Origin: Alphaproteobacteria bacterium
Lineage (GTDB): Bacteria; Pseudomonadota; Alphaproteobacteria; Rs-D84
DNA length: 10,498 nt
Assembly: GCA_024402735.1 (NCBI GenBank)
Contig: JAKSTE010000013.1
Location: 1-10,498 of the forward strand
Direction of reading: 5' to 3'
Shown one piece after another: positions 1-8,095 of the stretch. A program made the position numbers and the translations under genes. The notes beneath the pieces are model-generated. The model was not told the origin of the DNA. It saw nothing but the letters and a program-made list of their open reading frames with translations, and searched no databases. Positions within the stretch are counted from its first letter, which is position 1, and each line of letters opens with the position of its first letter.

Positions 1-2
1 AT

Positions 3-122
3 CATAGATTGAAACAAAAAAAACAAGAATTAGCATATTTTGTAAATGAAAGACAAAACGATTATCTAAATGGTCCTGAACGCCCAGGTTTTTGGATGGT
101 GTTAAAAGAAAATACAAGATAA
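3..122 (+). CDS. 3' end of an unrecognised gene (partial)
   Basis: This is an open frame running in from the left edge for 39 codons and ending in TAA at 120-122. The visible C-terminus is basic and polar at first (Lys/Gln-rich), followed by a segment reading YLNGPERPGFWMVLKENTR. It has no stop from the edge, and the codon choice (A/T-ending codons) matches the genes to its right. About 82 bases separate it from the next gene, and I see no convincing terminator hairpin in between. I do not recognise the family from so short a piece, and the start lies outside the window. That it is coding is likely but not certain, because 39 codons can stay open by chance in AT-rich DNA. Confidence 0.5.
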   Translation, partial: HRLKQKKQELAYFVNERQNDYLNGPERPGFWMVLKENTR

Positions 123-146
123 GTATAATTTTTGTAGATATACCAA

Positions 147-175
147 TTGAATTTATTTTTATTTTATATAACAAT
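147..175 (+). promoter_or_regulatory. Weak candidate sigma70 promoter for the SIMPL gene
   Basis: TTGAAT at 147-152 and AACAAT at 170-175 are separated by 17 bases, each matching four of six consensus positions. A start near 182 would leave a 5' leader of about 23 bases containing the AGGAG ribosome binding site at 194-198, six bases before the ATG at 205. In DNA this AT-rich, matches of this quality arise often by chance. Confidence 0.25.
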
Positions 176-204
176 GACATTCGAATTAATGTTAGGAGTT
201 TGAG

Positions 205-951
205 ATGAGTTTAATGCAAAAATTGAAAAATATTCCTTTTGTTTGGATTTGTGTTTTATCTTTAGGTATAGCTCTTGGGGGGTATTTTATTGGTAATGGT
301 GTATATAAATCTATGGCACGTAGAACAGTTACTGTTAAAGGTTTGGCGGAAAGAGATGTTGTAGCAGATACAGCTATTTGGAATGTAAAATTTAATAGTG
401 TTGGCACAGATTTGGCTGAAGTTCAAAATTCAATAGATACAGATATTAGAAAAACACGTGCTTTTCTTATAGAAAATGGTTTTAAAGATGAAGAAATTCA
501 AAATTTACGTGTGCAAGTTAGAGATAAATATGCTGGGTATTCTATGGAAGAGCGTAATAATCAGGGGAATAAAGATAGATATGTTATAGAAACAGGTGTT
601 ATGGTCAGATCAAATAATGTTCAGTTGGTAGATAACGTTTCTCGTAAAATGGGTGATTTAGTGAGACAGGGTATAACAATAACAGAAGATTATACAGGTC
701 CAATTTATGTCTTTAATGGTTTAAATGAAATAAAGATTCAAATGATAGAAGCTGCAACAAAAAATGCAACGTCTGCTGGAGAACAATTTGCAAAAGATGC
801 TAACGCTAAGTTAGGAAAAATTCAGTCTGCAAATCAAGGAGTTTTCAGCATAACAGCCAGAGATCCTATAGATGCATGGTCTGATAATGAAAAACAATCC
901 ATCAATAAACGTGTAAGAGTTGTTTCTACTATAACTTTCTATTTAAAGTAA
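205..951 (+). CDS. SIMPL domain (DUF541, YggE/BP26-like) membrane-anchored protein
   Basis: This 248-residue protein has one N-terminal hydrophobic segment (about residues 11-30), then a mostly polar domain expected to lie in the periplasm. The start of that domain, TVTVKGLAERDVVADTAIWN, is the typical opening strand of the SIMPL/DUF541 family (YggE in E. coli, BP26 in Brucella). The C-terminus, INKRVRVVSTITFYLK, matches the family's closing strand, so the protein appears complete. Its length is close to the family norm of 220-250 residues. The ATG is supported by AGGAG six bases upstream. The biochemical function of the family is poorly defined: some members affect oxidative stress tolerance and some form channel-like oligomers, but nothing here points to a particular role. 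The lack of a signal peptidase motif after the hydrophobic segment suggests an anchor rather than a cleaved signal. A possible hairpin follows the stop. Confidence 0.88.
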   Translation: MSLMQKLKNIPFVWICVLSLGIALGGYFIGNGVYKSMARRTVTVKGLAERDVVADTAIWNVKFNSVGTDLAEVQNSIDTDIRKTRAFLIENGFKDEEIQNLRVQVRDKYAGYSMEERNNQGNKDRYVIETGVMVRSNNVQLVDNVSRKMGDLVRQGITITEDYTGPIYVFNGLNEIKIQMIEAATKNATSAGEQFAKDANAKLGKIQSANQGVFSITARDPIDAWSDNEKQSINKRVRVVSTITFYLK

Positions 952-970
952 GAAATTCTATTATCTGGAT

Positions 971-997
971 ACTGTTTTTTGTGTAGAAAGAAACAGT
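971..997 (+). terminator. Possible weak terminator hairpin after the SIMPL gene
   Basis: An inverted repeat pairs 971-980 with 988-997 (ACTGTTT with AAACAGT, one T-G wobble, then two T-A pairs) around a 7-base loop, starting 19 bases after the SIMPL stop codon. It is A/T-dominated, and the sequence after it (GGCATTTT) lacks a clean T run, so termination would be inefficient. The rest of 952-1171 holds no gene I can support: it is AT-rich with scattered T runs and no convincing ribosome binding site plus ORF. Confidence 0.3.
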
Positions 998-1171
998 GGC
1001 ATTTTAGATAAGTTTATAAATATCAAACTTTCTTGTTTGTGTGGTGTATACTGATAAAAATATGTATTCGTTGTAAGCATTATTTTCCTATGTTTTTCAT
1101 AGCGTGGACCACTAAAGTTATACTTTTTTTTCGTAAAGTCAATATATTTATAATATTTGTAAACTAATAGC

Positions 1172-1200
1172 TTGCACAAAATATGTGTATTTTCTATAAT
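1172..1200 (+). promoter_or_regulatory. Sigma70-type promoter for ligA, predicted leaderless transcript
   Basis: A perfect TATAAT at 1195-1200 lies exactly 17 bases after TTGCAC at 1172-1177 (three of six matches to TTGACA). Transcription starting about seven bases after the -10 box would begin at 1207-1208, which is the ATG of the full-length ligA frame. No Shine-Dalgarno sequence precedes that ATG, which agrees with a leaderless message. The same TTTTCTATAAT string recurs before the ABC transporter gene at 4974-4984. Confidence 0.55.
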
Positions 1201-1207
1201 TTTACAC

Positions 1208-1339
1208 ATGGTAAAAACAGCAGATTTATTTATTAGAGCAGAGCATGCAGATTTGATGGCTAAACTAAATGTTTGGGATGTTGCTTACCATCAAAATGAC
1301 GAACATGTTGTTGATGATGCTACATATGATGAAGTATAG
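1208..1339 (+). pseudogene. ligA: N-terminal part of ligA (domain Ia), cut off by an in-frame TAG
   Basis: The ATG at 1208 opens 43 codons that end in TAG at 1337-1339. The peptide aligns without gaps to the start of NAD-dependent DNA ligase. Its Tyr27-His28 corresponds to E. coli Tyr22-His23, and its Asp37-Ala-Thr-Tyr40-Asp41 corresponds to Asp32-x-x-Tyr35-Asp36. In the family these residues contact the nicotinamide mononucleotide half of NAD+ and are needed for ligase adenylation. The frame continues unchanged after the TAG into the rest of ligA, and the stop occupies the position of E. coli Met39. Read as one gene, 1208-3190 has 660 positions including the stop codon, against 671 residues in E. 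coli. One base substitution, for instance from CAG, AAG or TTG, would explain it. It may be a sequencing or assembly error, a true nonsense mutation, or a suppressed amber codon; the sequence alone cannot decide. Confidence 0.8.
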
Positions 1340-3190
<1,851 letters not shown>

Positions 3191-3191
3191 T

Positions 3192-4949
3192 ATGAGAAAA
3201 GATTTAGTAAAAAATATTAAAAATACGAGAAGTTTTAAAACCAAACTATTATCTTTTGGGATAAATTCTTTGTTGGTTGTGATTGCTTGTGTTGGTTTAT
3301 ATGTTTTGTTTGTGTTTTTACAAATGCCGTCTTTAGATTCTATTTTGCATGAGACAAGAACACCAGCGGTTACTTTTCTAGATAAAAATGCTAACGAGAT
3401 AAGATCTACAGGGCGTATTATGGGAAAACCTGTGTCTGTAGAAAATGTACCAGCACATGTTTGGCAAGCTATAGTAGCCATAGAAGATAGAAGATTTTTT
3501 AAGCATGGGGCTATAGATTTTAGAGGAACTACCAGAGCTGTTTTTATAAATTTGTTTCATGGTAGATTTGCCTCTGGTGGGTCTACAATAACACAACAGA
3601 CCGCAAAAAACATATTTTTAAGTAGAAAGAAAAACCTATCTCGTAAAATACAAGAGCTTATATTATCTTGTTGGTTAGAAAACAGATTTGATAAGAATCA
3701 GATATTAGATTTATATATGAATCGAATATCTTTGGTTGGTGGATTAAGAGGAATAGATGCTGCTGCTAATACTTTCTTTGGGCATGGAGCAAATAAATTG
3801 ACGATAGCTGAGTCTGCACAAATAGCAGCAATGTTAAAGGCACCGACAACATATAGTCCATTACGTAATCCAGAAAAGAATATAGCTAGAGCGAGGGTTG
3901 TGTTAACAGAGATGGTTCGTCAAGGATATATAACATTAAATCAGGCAAAAATAGCTGCAAAAAATTTAAAAGCTTCTGATATAAAAAAGGACAAAAACAT
4001 CTATAGGTATTGGACAGATTTTGTTTTAGATGAGGTTGAGTCTAGAATAGGAACAATAGATTCTGATTTGTATGTGTATACTACGCTGAATAGTAGTTTG
4101 CAAGAACGAATTGCCTCTGTTGTTGGGACAAAAACAGGTGATTATCAAGGGGCTGCTGTAGCTTTACAACGTAACGGAGCAATACAAGCTATGGTTGGTG
4201 GAGATGATTATCAAGCTAGTCAGTTTAATAGAGTTTTAGCTTTAAGACAACCAGGGTCTTCTTTTAAGCCTGTTGTATATTTAGTCGCTTTAGAAAAAGG
4301 TATGACACCAGACTCTTATGTGAATGATTCTCCTTTTTCTATAGGTGATTATAACCCTAAGAACTATAATCAACACTATTACGGAGGAATAACTTTATCA
4401 AAAGCTTTTGCTAAAAGTGTTAATTCTGTACCTTTAAAATTGACGCAAGAGTATGGTATAGATACTGTGTTGGATATGGCTTCTAGATTAGGAATAGGTA
4501 ACAAATTAAGGAGAGAATATTCAACTGTATTAGGTGCTTCTGAATTGAATTTGTTAGATTTAACAACAATATACTCTGTTATATGGAATGATGGATATTC
4601 TGTAAGACCGTATTCCATAACGAAAATAGAAGATGCAAAAGGAAAAGTTTTATATGTGAGAAATCCTTCTGAAGAAATACAGATATTATCACCACAAACA
4701 GTTAATTATATGAAACAGCTATTATTAGATGTTGTAGAAGTTGGTGGAACAGGTCGAAGAGCATACACGAAAAATGTACTAGGAGGAAAAACAGGTACGA
4801 GTAATAATAACAGAGATGCCTGGTTTATAGGTGCAACAACGAATTACATTATGGGAATTTGGGTTGGTAAAGATGATTTTACACCGATGGCTTCAAATAT
4901 AACAGGTGGTACAATTCCGGCTGAAATATTCCATGATATAGTAGAATAA
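3192..4949 (+). CDS. Bifunctional penicillin-binding protein (GT51 transglycosylase plus transpeptidase), compact class A
   Basis: This class A PBP polymerises lipid II into glycan strands and cross-links the peptides in the periplasm. A membrane anchor (about residues 22-45 from this ATG) is followed by the GT51 domain with its conserved blocks: EDRRFFKHGAID (catalytic Glu98), GGSTITQQTAKN, RKIQELILSCWLE, ILDLYMNRISLV and TIAESAQIAAMLKAP. The transpeptidase domain has the SxxK motif in RQPGSSFKP (Ser356), SVN at 409-411 and KTG at 533-535. At 585 residues it is much shorter than PBP1a-type enzymes of about 750-850 residues: little lies between the two domains, and it ends soon after the transpeptidase core. 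Start choice is open. ATG at 3192 abuts the ligA stop (TAATATG), suggesting translational coupling. An in-frame TTG at 3171 has AGGA five bases upstream and would overlap ligA by 20 bases, but that AGGA also encodes conserved ligase residues. No terminator separates it from ligA. Confidence 0.92.
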   Translation: MRKDLVKNIKNTRSFKTKLLSFGINSLLVVIACVGLYVLFVFLQMPSLDSILHETRTPAVTFLDKNANEIRSTGRIMGKPVSVENVPAHVWQAIVAIEDRRFFKHGAIDFRGTTRAVFINLFHGRFASGGSTITQQTAKNIFLSRKKNLSRKIQELILSCWLENRFDKNQILDLYMNRISLVGGLRGIDAAANTFFGHGANKLTIAESAQIAAMLKAPTTYSPLRNPEKNIARARVVLTEMVRQGYITLNQAKIAAKNLKASDIKKDKNIYRYWTDFVLDEVESRIGTIDSDLYVYTTLNSSLQERIASVVGTKTGDYQGAAVALQRNGAIQAMVGGDDYQASQFNRVLALRQPGSSFKPVVYLVALEKGMTPDSYVNDSPFSIGDYNPKNYNQHYYGGITLSKAFAKSVNSVPLKLTQEYGIDTVLDMASRLGIGNKLRREYSTVLGASELNLLDLTTIYSVIWNDGYSVRPYSITKIEDAKGKVLYVRNPSEEIQILSPQTVNYMKQLLLDVVEVGGTGRRAYTKNVLGGKTGTSNNNRDAWFIGATTNYIMGIWVGKDDFTPMASNITGGTIPAEIFHDIVE

Positions 4950-4955
4950 AAAATC

Positions 4956-4984
4956 TTTATTTTAATTATACTTTTTTCTATAAT
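4956..4984 (+). promoter_or_regulatory. Candidate promoter for the ABC exporter gene
   Basis: TATAAT at 4979-4984 is a perfect -10 box. The -35 position at 17-base spacing is TTTATT (4956-4961), a poor match. The start would be near 4991, giving a short leader with GAGAGA at 4999-5004 as a weak ribosome binding site before the ATG at 5015. The preceding TTTTCTATAAT string is the same as that before ligA. Confidence 0.4.
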
Positions 4985-5014
4985 GCAAAAACATATCAGA
5001 GAGAGAATACATTT

Positions 5015-6802
5015 ATGGCAAAGAGTGAATTACAAAATATAACGCAATTACCAAAAAAATTATTGAGTTTCTATTGGAAATACGGGTTCTGTGAACACAA
5101 ATCATCATTAGTATTATGGATGATTGGTTTTTTATTTATGGCTATTGGTAATGGGGTTTTATTTCCAAATTTTCAACGTTGGGTTGTAGCTTTATTTGAA
5201 AATCCGATTCCAGAAACGGTTAATTTGATACTGTATGCTTTGCCAACGATAATATTGATTACATTAACAAATATGTCTCTGACAACCAGTGAATTAATAT
5301 TATCAACAGTAGCTTCTCGTGTACAACCAGTTATAAGGAATCAAATATCTGAAACTTTAACTGGTTATACACATAAGCAATCCATGTCCTTTTGGGTTAA
5401 TAAGATGGCTGGTTCTATAAATAGCCAAATTGGTTATATAGAAAATGGAACTCAAGCTTTTTTTAATATTTTTGACATTGTATGTCGAGTATTGGTAATA
5501 ATTTTAAATGGAACATTATTATTTGCGATAAATAGATATGTTGCTTATATGTTTGTTTTTGCCATTTTTTTCAGAATTTTATACGCGTATTTTTTAAGAA
5601 AAAAAGTTAAAAGTTCTAGTGAAGAGCTTTCTAGTGTAACTAGTAAATTAAACGGTAAATTGGTAGATAGTTTTTCAAATTACACGATAGTAAAATTGTT
5701 TGCTGGTGCAAATAAGGAGCAACAGACATTAGAAAAACCTCGTTCAGAAAAAATTGAAAAAAGTATTTATTCAAGATATGCCATTCGATTATTTTGGGGA
5801 ATTCCTGGTATTTTATGGGATTTGATGTTCGGTGCAACTATAGTGTTCTCCTGTTTGCTTTATCAACGGGGAGAGATGATGATATCAGAAATAGTTTATA
5901 CTATATCTGTATATTTAAATGTTATGGGGATGATAGGTATGATAATTAATAGATTCCCAGACATTATAGATATGACAGCTTCTGCAAAAAAAGCTTACAA
6001 AGAACTGGTTATACCTTTAGATATTGTTGATAAGGAAAATGCTAAACGTTTGCAAATTAAAAACGGCGAAATTAAGTTTAATAATATTTATTTTAAATAC
6101 AGAAATAGATACGTTTTAAAGAATTTATCTTTAACAATAAAACCTGGCGAAAGAGTTGGTATAGTTGGTTCTTCTGGTGCTGGAAAGACAACTTTGGTTA
6201 ATTTGTTAATGCGTTTTTATGAACCACAACATGGAAATATACAAATAGATGGTATTGATATAAATGATGTTACTCAAGACTCATTGCGAGAAAATATTGC
6301 CTTTATTCCACAAGAACCCACAATGTTTAACAGAACAATAGGTGAAAATATCGGATACGGTAAATATAATTCAACTGTGAAAGAAATAAGAGCTGCAGCA
6401 AAGAAAGCTTCAGCAGATAAATTTATTATGGATACAGAAAAAGGATATAATTCTTTGGTTGGAGATAGGGGAATAAAATTATCTGGTGGACAAAAGCAAC
6501 GTATTGCTATTGCCCGTGCTTTCTTAAAAAATGCGCCTGTTTTGGTTTTGGATGAAGCAACATCGGCATTGGATAGTGAAACAGAATTGGCAATTCAAAA
6601 GTCTTTCGATAAATTATCTCATGGTCGTACAACCATTGCAATAGCACATAGATTATCAACTTTACGTAATATGGATAGAATAGTAGTAATAGATAAAGGT
6701 GTTATTGTTGAGCAGGGAACACATAATGCTTTACTTCGTAAGCGTGGTGAATATTACCGTTTGTGGAAAATGCAGTCAGGTGGTTTTTTGCAGGAAAAAT
6801 AA
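5015..6802 (+). CDS. MsbA-like ABC exporter, fused permease and ATPase
   Basis: This 595-residue half-transporter has an N-terminal type 1 exporter membrane domain (hydrophobic segments between about residues 30 and 320) fused to a C-terminal ATPase, and would work as a homodimer in the inner membrane. The ATPase is complete: Walker A GSSGAGKTT with Lys391, Q-loop Gln433 in IPQEP, signature LSGGQKQR at 489-496, Walker B ending in Asp513 and catalytic Glu514, D-loop SALD and switch His545 in AHRLST. This layout is that of the ABCB/MsbA group, which flips lipids, lipopolysaccharide core or amphiphilic drugs. The substrate cannot be read from the sequence. The N-terminal region differs enough from E. 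coli MsbA that I do not assign the symbol. Neighbouring genes for a PBP and an LPG-synthase-like membrane protein make an envelope-lipid role plausible. No terminator follows; the next gene begins 55 bases downstream. Confidence 0.9.
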   Translation: MAKSELQNITQLPKKLLSFYWKYGFCEHKSSLVLWMIGFLFMAIGNGVLFPNFQRWVVALFENPIPETVNLILYALPTIILITLTNMSLTTSELILSTVASRVQPVIRNQISETLTGYTHKQSMSFWVNKMAGSINSQIGYIENGTQAFFNIFDIVCRVLVIILNGTLLFAINRYVAYMFVFAIFFRILYAYFLRKKVKSSSEELSSVTSKLNGKLVDSFSNYTIVKLFAGANKEQQTLEKPRSEKIEKSIYSRYAIRLFWGIPGILWDLMFGATIVFSCLLYQRGEMMISEIVYTISVYLNVMGMIGMIINRFPDIIDMTASAKKAYKELVIPLDIVDKENAKRLQIKNGEIKFNNIYFKYRNRYVLKNLSLTIKPGERVGIVGSSGAGKTTLVNLLMRFYEPQHGNIQIDGIDINDVTQDSLRENIAFIPQEPTMFNRTIGENIGYGKYNSTVKEIRAAAKKASADKFIMDTEKGYNSLVGDRGIKLSGGQKQRIAIARAFLKNAPVLVLDEATSALDSETELAIQKSFDKLSHGRTTIAIAHRLSTLRNMDRIVVIDKGVIVEQGTHNALLRKRGEYYRLWKMQSGGFLQEK

Positions 6803-6857
6803 AACAATTTGCTTTTTGGCATAATATTGTATACTCTAATCTCGTTAAGGAAATTTA

Positions 6858-7883
6858 ATGTCAGTTAAATCTAAAAGAACATTTAAGAAACTTATTAGTT
6901 ATGCTGGTGTATTTTTTTTCGTGTTAGCAGCAGGAATGCTTTATTGGCAGTTGCATAATTACTCTTTAATGGATATTGCCAGAGCTTTATGGAATATACC
7001 TTTTATAAATCTTGTTTTTGCAAGCGTTGCTTCTTTAGCAGGATATGTAGTTTTATCTTTATATGATAGTTTGGCCTTAAAATATGTTGGTAAAAGTGTT
7101 TCTTGGTGGAAATGGATGTTGGCCGGGATGTTGGGGTTTGCCATTAGTAATAATGCAGGACATGCTGTTGTAAGTGGTGGGGCAATACGTTATCGTTTAT
7201 ATACTCGTTGGCGCGTACCAGCTACGGATATTGTAAAGATGATAACCTTTTCTGGTTTTACATTTTTCCTTGGTTGTGTGGCTATAGCTATCATAGGATA
7301 TTTTTTAGTTCCTAGAGATATATTTGCTCAATCTGCAGGAGCTACTTTCGGGGTTAATGGATTATTTATTTTCTGTTTGTCTTGTCTACTAGCTTATTTT
7401 GGAATGACTATATTCTTGAATGGTAAAAGTATGAGAATAGGGGATGTTAAGTTCCATGTTCCTACAACAGGTACAGCATTAATTCAAATGATTTTGGGTA
7501 TATTGGATGCTGTTTGTGCAGGATTGGTTTTATATTTCTGTTTGAAACCGTATGTAGATATTTCTTTCGGAGTATTTATAGGTTTGTATGTTATAGCTAT
7601 GGTTGCGGGGGTATTTAGTCAGGTTCCTGGAGGAATAGGTGTTTTTGAATCTATATTTATGTTAGCTTTGCCGGAATCTGTTGATAAAGCAAATATATTT
7701 GGTGCTTTATTAGCGTATAGAATTATTTATTATGTTATACCTTTAATAGGTGTTGGTGGTTTGTTTGTAATATATGAGCGTTGGTTGCGAAATAAAATGC
7801 GTGGATGGTTGAATGCTGCTAAGCAAATAATGCCTAAAATCCAGATAAAACACGAACATAAATTACCTGGCTCTGACCAATAG
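6858..7883 (+). CDS. Lysylphosphatidylglycerol synthase TM-region family (YbhN/MprF N-domain-like) membrane protein
   Basis: This 341-residue protein has about eight hydrophobic segments (near residues 13-31, 48-68, 84-98, 127-150, 164-186, 207-229, 234-256 and 285-306). Two stretches identify the family: SNNAGHAVVSGGAIRYRLY at 98-116 (one residue approximate) and SQVPGGIGVFES at 254-265. In MprF of Gram-positive bacteria this membrane domain flips aminoacylated phosphatidylglycerol, while a separate C-terminal GNAT-like domain makes it. Here the synthase domain is absent and the protein ends in a short basic cytoplasmic tail, as in YbhN-type stand-alone members, whose substrate is mostly unknown. 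AAGGAA at 6847-6852 lies six bases before the ATG. A possible -10 (TATACT, 6830-6835) is upstream but has only a badly spaced -35 partner. It is the only gene here ending in TAG; an in-frame TGA follows four codons later. Confidence 0.88.
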   Translation: MSVKSKRTFKKLISYAGVFFFVLAAGMLYWQLHNYSLMDIARALWNIPFINLVFASVASLAGYVVLSLYDSLALKYVGKSVSWWKWMLAGMLGFAISNNAGHAVVSGGAIRYRLYTRWRVPATDIVKMITFSGFTFFLGCVAIAIIGYFLVPRDIFAQSAGATFGVNGLFIFCLSCLLAYFGMTIFLNGKSMRIGDVKFHVPTTGTALIQMILGILDAVCAGLVLYFCLKPYVDISFGVFIGLYVIAMVAGVFSQVPGGIGVFESIFMLALPESVDKANIFGALLAYRIIYYVIPLIGVGGLFVIYERWLRNKMRGWLNAAKQIMPKIQIKHEHKLPGSDQ

Positions 7884-7905
7884 TTATTCAGATTTTGATT
7901 GATTT

Positions 7906-8095
7906 TATAATATCTATTTGATATCTTACTGACTGTCGTATCAAATGGGGTTGATAGTGTTTTTATTATCTCTATTTTCTACAATGTGTATTGCGCTTTT
8001 GTTTTTCGTTGCGTATTTCCTTGGCATGGGCTCGGACGCCCCACGGGAGCATATTGTTACTGTTTTTTACGGCCCACAAAAAAAAGGATTAATAA
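7906..8095 (+). promoter_or_regulatory. Candidate promoter and structured 5' leader of the RNase E/G gene
   Basis: A TATAAT at 7906-7911 without a good -35 box could start transcription near 7918, giving a leader of about 178 bases. The leader holds an 8-base inverted repeat (ATTTGATA 7916-7923, TATCAAAT 7939-7946). Part of its right arm, TATCAA 7939-7944, can instead pair with TTGATA 7951-7956. A markedly G+C-rich block at 8023-8050 contains GGGC 8028-8031 that can pair with GCCC 8038-8041, or, extended to TGGGC 8027-8031, with GCCCA 8072-8076 just before the ribosome binding site (AAGGAT, 8084-8089). RNase E is known to autoregulate through its mRNA leader in E. coli, so a regulatory leader is reasonable, but the structure is inferred by eye. 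An ATG at 7945 opens a 78-codon frame running into rne; I do not regard it as a gene. Confidence 0.35.

Noticed and set aside
7..15. GATTGAAAC, resembling the end of many CRISPR repeats
   Set aside because: It occurs once, with no repeat-spacer pattern, and lies inside an open reading frame.
961..1209. 82-codon minus-strand frame filling the spacer before ligA
   Set aside because: It has no convincing ribosome binding site or recognisable domain, its composition is biased to Lys/Tyr/Ile/Thr as expected from AT-rich non-coding DNA, and its start would overlap the ligA promoter and ATG.
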